DNA of 21,710 bases from Mollicutes bacterium (lineage in GTDB: Bacteria; Bacillota_I; Bacilli_A; RF39; UBA660): NCBI GenBank assembly GCA_012513875.1, contig JAAZBI010000053.1, positions 1 to 21,710 on the forward strand, given 5' to 3'. The translations under genes and the position numbers were made by a program. The notes below the pieces were generated by a model. It was not told where the DNA came from. It saw only the letters and a program-made list of their open reading frames with translations, and searched no databases. Positions 13,321 through 21,255 of the stretch are shown piece by piece. The first letter of the stretch is position 1. Every line of letters starts with the position of its first letter.

Positions 13321-14742
13321 ATGAGAAAATTAGACTTATATTTAGATTTTGATGGAGTAATTTGGAATACTTGGCCAGTGTTTTACAAATTTTTAAATGA
13401 ATATAATGATCAAGAAGAAATTACCAAACATTTTAAAAAATTAAATTGGGAAGAGGTTTTAAAAGATAGTAAACCTTTTGATAATACTATTGAAGATATT
13501 AAATTGTTACAAGATTCTAATTTATTTAATATCCATGTTTTAACTAATTGTAATAGTGAAGAAGAAGCATTTTATAAAGAGAAAGCTCTTAAAAATTTAG
13601 GATGTGAAATTGATTTTATACCAGTTTTTAATCGTCAACAAAAAGCTTTTTGTATAAAACCTTATAATTCTATCTTAGTTGATGATTATCAATTAAATTT
13701 ATTTCCATTTGAAGAATTAGGTGGAGTAGGAATAAAATATCGTAAAAGTTCTAAAGATAATCAAGACTTTATTAAAATTAATAATTTAAAAGAATTAATT
13801 GATATTTATCCTGAAATAAAAAATCAATTAACTATAAATAAAAGAAAAACTAAAATTTTAGGATATAGATCAGAAAACATTGAAACAATTAATAATTTTT
13901 TAGAACAAATACCAGTTGAATTTAAAGTTTTAGTAGGGAAAAAACTATATAAATTATATAGAAAAAATGAAATAGCAAATTCAAAAAAAATTAGAACAAA
14001 TATCTATATAAAAGAAAACGAACTAAACATTATTAAAAAGAGAATTACAAAAACTGGTTTAATTAATAATTATAATTTATTTATTAATTCGAATAATTAT
14101 GGTGTTTTTATCGAAAGTGTTTCATTTAAAGAAAGAAAAATTAATAACGAAAGAACTAATGTTATTATAGAAAAAACTGAATATTATTTTAATTTTGAAA
14201 AAGAATTAAAAAATTGTCACGAATCAAAAAACATAACTGTTTTCGAACATAATTCAAATATAACAGATATAAATAATTATGAAATTAATACTAACAGAAA
14301 GTTTGATAATCGTGACTGTCTATTATTAACCAATCAATGGATTTCAGATGAAAAACATGTATATAGATATCCACTAAGTAAATCTGATTTTATGATGAAA
14401 AATCATTATAAAGATTTTTCATTTATAAGAGGAAGAGATAGACAAATTATTACTCAAAACATAATTTTAATAAATAATAAAAAATATATTTTATCTAAAT
14501 ATTCCAAATTTTATGAGAATGGTGAGGAAGCAACTTTTACAATTAATAGTTTTGAGAATAATTTAGTTAATCAAAAAACTCAATTTAAAATAGATTCTAC
14601 ATTATATTTCAAATTATTAAACAATGAAAATATTGTTTTAGAACATTTAAATACTATTAATATAGATCAAGAAAAAGTTTTAAGCAAACAAATTATTTAT
14701 AAAAAAAATAGAATTAGAAAAAATAAACCTAAAGGAAGATAA
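13321..14742 (+). CDS. HAD-superfamily phosphatase domain fused to a long unknown C-terminal region
   Basis: A 473-residue protein; ATG 13321 is chosen because GGGGGAAA precedes it at a 5-8 nt distance, while ATG 13303 has no such site. Residues about 1-145 are a HAD hydrolase resembling 5'(3')-deoxyribonucleotidases: motif I LDFDGVIWNT (D9, D11), motif II LTNCN (T75), Lys K108 and motif IV LVDDY (D121, D122). Residues about 160-473 (NINNFLEQIPVEFKVLVGKK region onward) are Lys/Asn/Ile-rich and match no family I know; no membrane segment is visible. The HAD part probably dephosphorylates a small phosphorylated metabolite. The GNAT gene follows 1 nt later and then murC, so they likely share a transcript. 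Confidence 0.8.
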   Translation: MRKLDLYLDFDGVIWNTWPVFYKFLNEYNDQEEITKHFKKLNWEEVLKDSKPFDNTIEDIKLLQDSNLFNIHVLTNCNSEEEAFYKEKALKNLGCEIDFIPVFNRQQKAFCIKPYNSILVDDYQLNLFPFEELGGVGIKYRKSSKDNQDFIKINNLKELIDIYPEIKNQLTINKRKTKILGYRSENIETINNFLEQIPVEFKVLVGKKLYKLYRKNEIANSKKIRTNIYIKENELNIIKKRITKTGLINNYNLFINSNNYGVFIESVSFKERKINNERTNVIIEKTEYYFNFEKELKNCHESKNITVFEHNSNITDINNYEINTNRKFDNRDCLLLTNQWISDEKHVYRYPLSKSDFMMKNHYKDFSFIRGRDRQIITQNIILINNKKYILSKYSKFYENGEEATFTINSFENNLVNQKTQFKIDSTLYFKLLNNENIVLEHLNTINIDQEKVLSKQIIYKKNRIRKNKPKGR

Positions 14743-14743
14743 G

Positions 14744-15187
14744 ATGATAAAATTAAGTTTTCAAAAATTAAACCAAGAAAATATTCATCATTTAGAATTA
14801 ATAAAAGAATTATCAAAAGATGAGGAAATTACGCGCTTTTTAAACATTGATTTAAAAAATTGTTTTCTTGTTTTTGAAATGGAAAATTTTATTGGTTTGT
14901 TCAATCTGTGTTCTGGTTATTTTGGAAACAAAGAAAATGTTGCGATTAAATATGCAATTCAAAAAGATTATCGTGGCAAACATTATGGAAGTAAATTGTT
15001 AAATCAAATAGTCAAGTATGCTTTTAAGGATCCTGATATTGAATATATTTATCTTGATATTGATTATCAAAACATTTCTTCAATAAAATGTGCTGAAAAT
15101 AATGGTTTTTCAAAATCCCTTATTGACAAAGATATTTATGATGATGAAGGATATGGTAATCATATTCCATATAAAAAGGGGAGATAG
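14744..15187 (+). CDS. GNAT-family N-acetyltransferase
   Basis: A 147-residue acetyl-CoA-dependent acetyltransferase. The acetyl-CoA binding motif A is IQKDYRGKHYGSKLLNQIV (about residues 72-90), with the usual R/Q-x-x-G-x-G/A loop. Motif B is NISSIKCAENNGF (about 111-123). The ribosome binding site lies within the end of the HAD gene (AAAGGAAG) and the start follows its stop by 1 nt. The stop is 1 nt before the murC start. The substrate is unknown. A small amine, a protein N-terminus or a ribosomal protein are all possible. Confidence 0.88.
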   Translation: MIKLSFQKLNQENIHHLELIKELSKDEEITRFLNIDLKNCFLVFEMENFIGLFNLCSGYFGNKENVAIKYAIQKDYRGKHYGSKLLNQIVKYAFKDPDIEYIYLDIDYQNISSIKCAENNGFSKSLIDKDIYDDEGYGNHIPYKKGR

Positions 15188-15188
15188 T

Positions 15189-16514
15189 ATGGGGAAATAT
15201 TATTTAATTGGAATCAAAGGTTCGGGAATGAGTTCTTTAGCAGTTATTTTAAATGATTTAGGTCATCAAGTTATAGGTTATGATGATGACTCTAAACCTA
15301 AATATACTGAAGAATTATTAAAATTAAAAAATATACCGATCCATTATAACAATGAGTATCAATTAACTGATGAAACAGTAATTTATTCACCAGCTTTCAA
15401 ATTAGATCATCCAGAATTAAAAAGATCTCAAGAATTAGGATTGAACATATTAATTTATAATAAAATGTTAGGTGAATTAACAAAAATATTTTCAACAACT
15501 GCTATTTGTGGTTGTCATGGAAAAACAACAACAACAGCTCTATTAGCACAAACGATAAATCATTTATCTGATTTTCCTAAAACCAATTATTTAATCGGTG
15601 ATGGAACAGGTTATGCTAATCCTGATAATAAAAACTTAGTCATTGAAGCTTGTGAATATCAAAGACATTTTCTTGATTATTATCCAGAAAACACTATTAT
15701 TACTAATATCGAATTAGATCATGTTGATTATTATCATGATTTAGATGATATCGTTTCAGCTTACCAATCATTTGTTAATCAAACTAAAGATTTAGTTATA
15801 GCTTGTGGTGATGATGAAAATATTAGAAAATTATCTTTTAAACAAAAAGTAATCTTTTATGGATTTAATGATAATAATAATGTTATTGCTAAAAATATTA
15901 ATTTAACTGAAACAGGATCAACTTTTGATTGCTATATAAATAATGAATTTATTCATTCATTTGAATTGAAAATATTTGGTAAACATATGATATTAAATGC
16001 TTTAGCAGTTATATCATTATTAATTGAAAAGAATGTTAATCCTGATGAGATAGCGACAGCAATTAATCTTTTTCAAGGGGCAAAGAGAAGATTTACAGTT
16101 CATAATTTTGATAAAATTATCACAATAAATGATTATGCTCATCATCATACTGAAATAAAAGTAACTATTGAAAGTGCTAGACAAAAATATCCAGATAAAG
16201 AAATAGTAGCTATCTATTTACCTAATACTTATTCTCGAACTAAAGATTTTTATCATGAAGAAGCTGCAGCATTAAATCTTGCAGATAAAGTTTATATTAT
16301 GGATATTAAAGCTGATCGAGAATCACAAATTGATTATCCAGATATCTCTTCAGATTTAATTTTAAATGAATTAAATAATGGTGAAAAAATATCTTTAAAT
16401 GAAGTTGAAAAATTATTAATTCATAAAAATAGTGTTATGATTTTTATGAGTTGTACTTCAATATATCAAATCTTAGAAAAATATGAATATTTGTTGAAAA
16501 ACAAATCAAATTAA
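15189..16514 (+). CDS. murC: UDP-N-acetylmuramate--L-alanine ligase
   Basis: Cytoplasmic ligase that adds L-alanine to UDP-MurNAc in peptidoglycan synthesis. I start it at ATG 15189 (441 residues), which has AAGGGGAG upstream and follows the GNAT stop by 1 nt. Landmarks are GIKGSGMSSLAVIL (residues 8-21, UDP-binding), the ATP loop GCHGKTTTT (108-116), EACEYQRHFLDYYP, NIELDHVDYY and NDYAHHHTEIK. The last has His where Bacillus has Pro. The sequence follows Bacillus MurC along its whole length. It shows that the organism makes a wall and is not a true Mollicute. The next gene's promoter lies inside its 3' end. Confidence 0.95.
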   Translation: MGKYYLIGIKGSGMSSLAVILNDLGHQVIGYDDDSKPKYTEELLKLKNIPIHYNNEYQLTDETVIYSPAFKLDHPELKRSQELGLNILIYNKMLGELTKIFSTTAICGCHGKTTTTALLAQTINHLSDFPKTNYLIGDGTGYANPDNKNLVIEACEYQRHFLDYYPENTIITNIELDHVDYYHDLDDIVSAYQSFVNQTKDLVIACGDDENIRKLSFKQKVIFYGFNDNNNVIAKNINLTETGSTFDCYINNEFIHSFELKIFGKHMILNALAVISLLIEKNVNPDEIATAINLFQGAKRRFTVHNFDKIITINDYAHHHTEIKVTIESARQKYPDKEIVAIYLPNTYSRTKDFYHEEAAALNLADKVYIMDIKADRESQIDYPDISSDLILNELNNGEKISLNEVEKLLIHKNSVMIFMSCTSIYQILEKYEYLLKNKSN

Positions 16515-16522
16515 AGTATAAT
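16494..16522 (+). promoter_or_regulatory. Sigma-A promoter of rubrerythrin
   Basis: TTGAAA (16494-16499), a 17-bp spacer and a perfect TATAAT (16517-16522). It overlaps the last codons and stop of murC. The AGAGGAGGAAG ribosome binding site follows, with ATG at 16548. Confidence 0.8.
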
Positions 16523-16547
16523 TATATATAGTAGAGGAGGAAGAAAT

Positions 16548-17117
16548 ATGTTAAAAGGAACAAAAACAGAAACTAATTTATTAAAAGCTTTCGCAGGTGA
16601 AAGTCAAGCTCGTAATCGTTATACGATGTATGCTTCAAAAGCGAAAAAAGAAGGTTATGAACAAATAAGAAATTTCTTTTTAGAAACAGCTGAAAATGAA
16701 AGAGAACATGCTTCTTTATTTTATAAAAAATTAGAAGGTAGTGATATCGAAATAACAGCTACTTTCCCAGGCGGATATATTGGAACTACTTTAGAAAATT
16801 TAGAGTATGCTGCTAAAGGAGAAAATGAAGAATGGTCAGATCTATATCCTGCTTTTGCACAAGAAGCTCGTGAAGAAGGATTTATAGAGATTGCTGATTT
16901 ATTTACAAGAATCGCCACAATCGAAAAAAGACATGAAGAAAGATATCTTGAATTATTAGAAAATGTTAAAAATAATCAAGTCTTTTCTAAAGATGAAGAG
17001 ATTGAATGGGTATGTTTAGAATGTGGATACATTCACAAAGGATCTGATGCTCCTGATGTGTGTCCAGTTTGCGCTCATCCTCAAGCTTATTATCAAAAAA
17101 ATGTTAAAGCATATTAA
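16548..17117 (+). CDS. rbr: Rubrerythrin
   Basis: Non-haem di-iron peroxidase that reduces hydrogen peroxide in anaerobes. The 189-residue protein has the ferritin-like four-helix domain (about 1-140) with the iron ligands in AFAGESQARNRY, ENEREHA, AQEAREEGF and IEKRHEERY. The C-terminal rubredoxin domain carries C156-x-x-C159 and C172-x-x-C175 (VCLECG, CPVCAHP). It has its own strong promoter and terminator, so it is a single-gene unit. Its presence supports an anaerobic lifestyle. Confidence 0.97.
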   Translation: MLKGTKTETNLLKAFAGESQARNRYTMYASKAKKEGYEQIRNFFLETAENEREHASLFYKKLEGSDIEITATFPGGYIGTTLENLEYAAKGENEEWSDLYPAFAQEAREEGFIEIADLFTRIATIEKRHEERYLELLENVKNNQVFSKDEEIEWVCLECGYIHKGSDAPDVCPVCAHPQAYYQKNVKAY

Positions 17118-17138
17118 ACCACTTTTAGTGGTTTTTTT
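17117..17138 (+). terminator. Rho-independent terminator of rubrerythrin
   Basis: A 7-bp stem AACCACT / AGTGGTT (17117-17123 and 17127-17133) with a TTT loop, followed by T residues. It starts at the stop codon. Confidence 0.85.
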
Positions 17139-17147
17139 CTTGTTTTA

Positions 17148-17156
17148 TGTTAAAAT
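17148..17156 (+). promoter_or_regulatory. Extended -10 promoter of nusB-xseA-xseB
   Basis: TGTTAAAAT (TG-n-TAAAAT) lies 17 nt before the nusB start at 17174. No good -35 is visible and the leader would be very short. Confidence 0.5.
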
Positions 17157-17173
17157 ACTATTAGGTGATAGAA

Positions 17174-17572
17174 ATGCAATACAATCGTAGTAAATCAAGA
17201 ATTATAATCATGACAATTTTATATCAAATAGCAGCTTATGAAAAGAACAAAATGGAATATAATATTGATAATGTAATTAATGAAAATATGGAAATAGATA
17301 ATGAATTTATTAAAGAAGCTGTCTATGGAATAATTAACAATTTAGAAGCTATTGATGAGTTAGCAAACAAACATTTAAAAAATTGGACTATCGATCGTTT
17401 AGGTAAAACAGACCAAGCTATTTTAAGACTTGGTATTTATGAATTAATCTATACAGATACTCCAGATATTATTTGTATAAACGAAGCTATTGAATTAGCT
17501 AAAGTATATTCAGATGACGCTGTTAAAGATGTTATCAATGGGGTTTTAGATGCAATTATGAAAAATAGGTGA
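17174..17572 (+). CDS. nusB: Transcription antitermination factor NusB
   Basis: RNA-binding factor that, with NusE (S10), prevents early termination in rRNA operons. ATG 17174 is preferred over GTG 17165, because that GTG is part of the AGGTG ribosome binding site. The 132-residue all-helical protein shows the family's N-terminal basic patch (NRSKSRIIIMTILYQI), then LKNWTIDRLGKTDQAILRLGIYELIY, and INEAIELAKVYSDDAVKDVINGVLD. It is followed by xseA after 6 nt and xseB, the usual Firmicutes order. The isoprenoid genes (ispA, dxs) that often come next are absent here. Confidence 0.95.
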   Translation: MQYNRSKSRIIIMTILYQIAAYEKNKMEYNIDNVINENMEIDNEFIKEAVYGIINNLEAIDELANKHLKNWTIDRLGKTDQAILRLGIYELIYTDTPDIICINEAIELAKVYSDDAVKDVINGVLDAIMKNR

Positions 17573-17578
17573 TAAAGT

Positions 17579-18847
17579 ATGAATCAAAACTATTTAACTG
17601 TTACAGCTGTTAATCGTTATTTAAAATATAAAATAGATAATGATGATCATTTACAAAACATTTATATTAAAGGTGAAATATCTAATTTTAAAGCACATAC
17701 TAGAGGTCATTATTATTTTACTTTAAAAGATGAAGAATCAAGGATTTCAGCAATTATGTTTGCCTCAAGTGCTCAAAAACTACCTTTTATACCTCAAGAT
17801 GGAATGAAAGTTTTAGTCTATGGTAAGATTAGTGTTTATGAAAGCACAGGCAATTATCAAATCTATGTTCAAGAAATGTTAGAAGATGGTTTAGGTAATC
17901 TTTTCTTAGCTTTTGAACAATTAAAAATTAAATTAGATAAAGAAGGATTGTTTGATCCTAGTAAAAAGAAACCAATTCCATATCTCCCTCAAAAGATTGG
18001 AATCATTACTGCTTCTACAGGAGCTGCTATCAAAGATGTTTTATCGACTATTAATCGTCGTTTTCCTAATACTAAAACAATCTTATTTCCAACTTTAGTT
18101 CAAGGAGAAAAAGCTCATCTAAATATAATTAAACAATTAGAAATAGCTCAAACATATGATTTAGATGTAATTATCTTAGGTCGTGGTGGTGGTTCTTTAG
18201 AAGATCTTTGGCCATTTAATGAAGAACTTTTAGCTAGAGCTATTTATAAATGTGATATCCCAATCATTAGTGCTGTTGGTCATGAAGTAGACTTTACTAT
18301 TTCTGATTTTGTAGCAGATGTTAGAGCTGCCACACCAACTGCAGCAGCTGAATTAGCTGTTCCTAACATCATAGATGTTTTAAATCAAATCGATAATTAT
18401 AAAATTAGAAGTAGCAAACAAATTAAAAATAAATTAGAAAATTTAAAAGAAAAATTATTTGTTTTACAAAACAACTATGTTTTAAAAAATCCAATTAATA
18501 TTATTCAAATTAAAGAACAAACCTTTACTAATTTACTAGATAAAATCAATTCTTTAATGCTTAATAATTTAGAAAAGAAAAAGAATTTCTTTTCTAAATT
18601 AACCGATAATTATATATTAAATAATCCAATAAAATTATTTGAACAAAAAAACAATTATCTTCAAAAATTAATTGAAAAATTAGAAGTATTAAATCCTTTA
18701 AATACATTAAAAAGAGGATATGCTATCGTTAGACAAAACGATTTAGCAATTACTAGTATTAAACATTTAAAAATAGATGATATTATTAAAGTAGAATTAA
18801 AAGATGGTCAAGCACATAGTAAAATAATAAAAATAGAGGAGAAGTAA
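17579..18847 (+). CDS. xseA: Exodeoxyribonuclease VII large subunit
   Basis: Catalytic subunit of the nuclease that degrades single-stranded DNA to oligonucleotides. The 422-residue protein has an N-terminal OB-fold (about 20-105; IYIKGEISNFKAHTRGHYYFTLKDE), a catalytic region with IGIITASTGAAIKDVL, IILGRGGGSLEDLWPFNEE and ISAVGHEVDFTISDFVADVRAATPTAAAE, and a long coiled-coil region (about 260-370). The C-terminus LNTLKRGYAIVR is typical. It follows nusB by 6 nt with an AGGTG site and precedes xseB by 1 nt. Confidence 0.96.
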   Translation: MNQNYLTVTAVNRYLKYKIDNDDHLQNIYIKGEISNFKAHTRGHYYFTLKDEESRISAIMFASSAQKLPFIPQDGMKVLVYGKISVYESTGNYQIYVQEMLEDGLGNLFLAFEQLKIKLDKEGLFDPSKKKPIPYLPQKIGIITASTGAAIKDVLSTINRRFPNTKTILFPTLVQGEKAHLNIIKQLEIAQTYDLDVIILGRGGGSLEDLWPFNEELLARAIYKCDIPIISAVGHEVDFTISDFVADVRAATPTAAAELAVPNIIDVLNQIDNYKIRSSKQIKNKLENLKEKLFVLQNNYVLKNPINIIQIKEQTFTNLLDKINSLMLNNLEKKKNFFSKLTDNYILNNPIKLFEQKNNYLQKLIEKLEVLNPLNTLKRGYAIVRQNDLAITSIKHLKIDDIIKVELKDGQAHSKIIKIEEK

Positions 18848-18848
18848 A

Positions 18849-19067
18849 ATGGAAAAGAAAATGACTTTAGAAGAAGAATTAAAAAACTTAGAAGAATTAG
18901 TTAAAGAATTAGAGAATGGTGATGTTGATTTAGATAAAGCTATTACTAAATATACTGATGCTATGAAACTAGCTAAAAGTGCTTCTGATAAATTAAAAAC
19001 AGCTGAAGAAAAAGTTAATAAAATTTTAACAGAAGATGGTAAGTTAGAAGATTTTAATATTGAATAA
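18849..19067 (+). CDS. xseB: Exodeoxyribonuclease VII small subunit
   Basis: Small helical subunit that binds XseA in excess and activates it. The 72-residue protein is typical in length, with the family pattern TLEEELKNLEELVKELENGDVDLDKAITKYTDAMKLA. The AGAGGAG site overlaps the end of xseA. A bidirectional terminator begins at its stop codon. Confidence 0.95.
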   Translation: MEKKMTLEEELKNLEELVKELENGDVDLDKAITKYTDAMKLAKSASDKLKTAEEKVNKILTEDGKLEDFNIE

Positions 19068-19092
19068 AAAAAAGATGATTTCATCTTTTTTT
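19066..19092. terminator. Bidirectional terminator between xseB and a small minus-strand gene
   Basis: AAAAAAAGATGA, a TT apex and TCATCTTTTTTT form a hairpin with A and T tracts on both sides. It can end transcription from xseB on the plus strand and from the small ORF on the minus strand. Confidence 0.85.
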
Positions 19093-19168
19093 AAATTAAA
19101 GGAGCAATTATTATAGCAATCAATCCTAAAAGAGCTAATATAATTAAAATCCATACTAATATTTTCAT
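19091..19168 (-). CDS. 25-residue single-helix membrane peptide
   Basis: A very short gene on the minus strand. Its product begins MKILVWILIILALLGLIAI and ends with a further short hydrophobic stretch, IAPLI. It has one predicted membrane helix and a single basic residue. A strong Shine-Dalgarno (AAAGGAGG, 19173-19180 on the complement) lies 4 nt before the ATG. An extended -10 promoter (TGTTATACT) lies upstream, and a bidirectional terminator follows the stop. That complete set of signals makes it a likely true gene despite its size. I do not know its family. It could be a regulator of a membrane complex or a type-I-toxin-like peptide. Its promoter is back-to-back with that of mnmA. Confidence 0.65.
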   Translation of the reverse strand: MKILVWILIILALLGLIAIIIAPLI

Positions 19169-19190
19169 AAAACCTCCTTTATCTAAATAA

Positions 19191-19199
19191 AGTATAACA
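19191..19199 (-). promoter_or_regulatory. Extended -10 promoter of the 25-residue peptide
   Basis: On the complement the sequence is TGTTATACT (TG-n-TATACT), 22 nt before the ATG. It faces away from the mnmA promoter, which lies 11 bp further on. Confidence 0.55.
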
Positions 19200-19209
19200 C
19201 AATCTTTTA

Positions 19210-19218
19210 TGATATAAT
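19210..19218 (+). promoter_or_regulatory. Extended -10 promoter of mnmA
   Basis: TGATATAAT (TG-n-TATAAT) lies 22 nt before the mnmA start, with AGGTG as ribosome binding site. No clear -35 is visible. Confidence 0.6.
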
Positions 19219-19240
19219 ATTATAGAAATTAGGTGATGCA

Positions 19241-20344
19241 ATGAAAAAAGTTGTTATTGGAATGAGTGGAGGAGTAGATTCATCTGTCGCTGCTTATTTA
19301 TTACAAAAAGAAGGTTATAATGTAATTGGTTTATTTATGAGAAATTGGGATTCATCGATAAATAATGATATTCAAGGAAATCCTGATTTAAAGAACGATA
19401 TTTGTCCTCAAGAACAAGATTACAATGATGCATTAAAAGTCTGTGAGAAGCTAAATATACCTCTTTATAGAGTGGATTTCATTAAAGAATATTGGGATTA
19501 TGTTTTTCAATACTTTTTAAATGAATTAAAAAAAGGAAGAACACCTAATCCTGATGTTATGTGTAATAAATATATTAAATTTGATTTATTTAAAAAAGAA
19601 GCTAAAAAGTTAGGTGCAGATTACATAGCAACTGGTCATTATGCTCGTATTGAAGATAATAAACTATTAAAAGGTATAGATTTAAATAAAGATCAAACTT
19701 ATTTTTTAGCACTCACTTCTAAGCAACAATTAGAAAACGTCTTATTTCCAGTCGGCAATTTAAATAAACAAGAAGTTCGTACTATCGCTTCTCAATTAAA
19801 TTTAGAAACAGCATTAAAAAAAGATTCAACTGGTATTTGTTTTATTGGCGAAAGAAATTTTAAAGGATTTTTAAAAAATTATTTTCCTCAAAAAGAAGGT
19901 AAAATAATTGATATTGAGACTAATCAAGAAATAGGACTTCATTCTGGATTAATGTATTATACAATTGGACAAAGAAGAGGTTTAAACATTGGTGGAAATG
20001 AAGATAGATTGTTCGTTGTAGGAAAAGATATTGAAAACAATGTTTTATTTGTTGCCCAAGGAGAAGATAATAAATATTTATATAGTGATTTAGCATTAAT
20101 TACCAACATAAATTGGTTAAGTGATCACAAACCAATCAATTGCCATGCTAAATTTAGATATCGACAACAAGATATTCCTGTTCAATTACAATATTTAGAT
20201 AATGGCAATATTTTTGTTAAATATATTAAAGGTAAAGCTGTAACTCCAGGACAAATATGTGTTTTCTATGATGGAAACGAATGTTTAGGCGGAGGAATTA
20301 TTGATGAAGTTTATTTAAATAATCAAAAGATTAATTATCTTTAA
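19241..20344 (+). CDS. mnmA: tRNA-specific 2-thiouridylase
   Basis: Adds sulfur to U34 of Lys, Glu and Gln tRNAs, using ATP and a persulfide carried by a cysteine desulfurase. The 367-residue protein has the PP-loop motif SGGVDSS (residues 9-15), the nucleophile C108 (NPDVMCNKYIKF), C200 in DSTGICFIGERNF, and GLMYYTIGQRRGLNIGG. The C-terminal RNA-binding barrel ends with AVTPGQICVFYDG. ATG 19241 follows AGGTG. No cysteine desulfurase gene is adjacent, and there is no clear terminator before the next gene's promoter. Confidence 0.96.
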   Translation: MKKVVIGMSGGVDSSVAAYLLQKEGYNVIGLFMRNWDSSINNDIQGNPDLKNDICPQEQDYNDALKVCEKLNIPLYRVDFIKEYWDYVFQYFLNELKKGRTPNPDVMCNKYIKFDLFKKEAKKLGADYIATGHYARIEDNKLLKGIDLNKDQTYFLALTSKQQLENVLFPVGNLNKQEVRTIASQLNLETALKKDSTGICFIGERNFKGFLKNYFPQKEGKIIDIETNQEIGLHSGLMYYTIGQRRGLNIGGNEDRLFVVGKDIENNVLFVAQGEDNKYLYSDLALITNINWLSDHKPINCHAKFRYRQQDIPVQLQYLDNGNIFVKYIKGKAVTPGQICVFYDGNECLGGGIIDEVYLNNQKINYL

Positions 20345-20347
20345 TTT

Positions 20348-20400
20348 ACATAACGTTGTCAATCTTTGACACTTGACAATTGACACTGTTATGTTAAAAT
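20348..20400 (+). promoter_or_regulatory. Promoter with tandem and inverted TTGACA-type repeats
   Basis: Three contiguous 7-bp units occupy 20366-20386: TTGACAC, TTGACAA and TTGACAC. An inverted copy, TTGTCAA, is at 20356-20362. The second unit provides the -35 TTGACA (20373-20378), with a 16-bp spacer and TGTTAAAAT as extended -10 (20392-20400). Outer arms ACATAAC (20348-20354) and GTTATGT (20388-20394) are also complementary. The arrangement looks like an operator over the promoter, probably read by the HTH protein just downstream. Confidence 0.65.
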
Positions 20401-20422
20401 GATAATAGGAGGTAGTTAATAA

Positions 20423-21196
20423 ATGCAAGAATTAAATAACTTATTAAAAGAATTAGGTATTTCTAAAGTAAAATTATCAAGATATTTAGGTGTGTCTCGT
20501 CAAATGGTTTATAATTATTTAGAATTAAAAACATTAGATGAATGGCCTAAAGATAAAAAAATGCGTTTATTTAATTTATTAGGTATAAAAGATAACGATG
20601 AATTTAAAAACATTAAAGTAGATATTGATTATATTTTAAAAATTGAAAAAAAATTACAAGAACAAGAAAATGATACTTTAAAAACAGATTTCTCAGCTTA
20701 TGATTTTAAAGATCTAAATAAAAAACAACAACAATTATTAGGAGAAATTTTAGATATTCTAAAAGAAATGTTAGCGGAAGATAACAACAACACTTCATAT
20801 ACTGCAATTAAATATTTATATCATTTTTTACAAATGTATAATGATTCTAAAGAAATTAAATATTTTTTAGCTTTCTTAGCTAAAACTCATGGTTTCATTC
20901 AACCAAGAGAATTTGTTTTTAATGAAGAAGAACAAACCACTTTTGAAGGAATCATGTTTCAAGCTATGAATTTGTTTACAAATGGTGGAGCATCTCGTAG
21001 TAAAATAGTTGAAGTTCACAATCGTTTTGTTGAAGAAATGGAAGCTAAAAGAGAAGAAAAATTAAGTCGTACACAAGAATTAAACACTTTAAAAGTACAA
21101 GCCTTAAAAGAATTAAATTATACAGAAATTAATGCAGATAATGCTACAGAAGTATTTGAAAAAATCGCCGAAATTCAATCTAGAAAAATAGATTAA
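20423..21196 (+). CDS. HTH-domain regulator with unknown C-terminal region
   Basis: A 257-residue protein. Residues about 3-60 form an XRE/Cro-like HTH (LLKELGISKVKLSRYLGVSR, then QMVYNYLELKT), followed by LFNLLGI. The remainder is mainly helical and charged with a coiled-coil-like C-terminus (about 200-250: NRFVEEMEAKREEKLSR). I do not recognise the effector region; no ligand or metal motif is evident. AGGAGG lies 9 nt before ATG 20423. The preceding promoter carries tandem repeats, which suggests autoregulation. It is followed by a bidirectional terminator. Confidence 0.8.
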   Translation: MQELNNLLKELGISKVKLSRYLGVSRQMVYNYLELKTLDEWPKDKKMRLFNLLGIKDNDEFKNIKVDIDYILKIEKKLQEQENDTLKTDFSAYDFKDLNKKQQQLLGEILDILKEMLAEDNNNTSYTAIKYLYHFLQMYNDSKEIKYFLAFLAKTHGFIQPREFVFNEEEQTTFEGIMFQAMNLFTNGGASRSKIVEVHNRFVEEMEAKREEKLSRTQELNTLKVQALKELNYTEINADNATEVFEKIAEIQSRKID

Positions 21197-21223
21197 GAAA
21201 AGTAGTTAGTATTTATGTTAAAC

Positions 21224-21255
21224 AAAAAAGCAATTAATTATTAATTGCTTTTTTT
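21224..21255. terminator. Bidirectional terminator between convergent genes
   Basis: GCAATTAA (21230-21237) and TTAATTGC (21241-21248) with a 3-nt loop, flanked by AAAAAA and TTTTTTT. It serves the plus-strand HTH gene and the minus-strand gene whose stop codon lies in the stem. Confidence 0.85.

Noticed and set aside
15090..15188. A longer murC starting inside the GNAT gene
   Set aside because: MurC homology begins at ATG 15189, which has its own ribosome binding site; the extension is only out-of-frame GNAT sequence.
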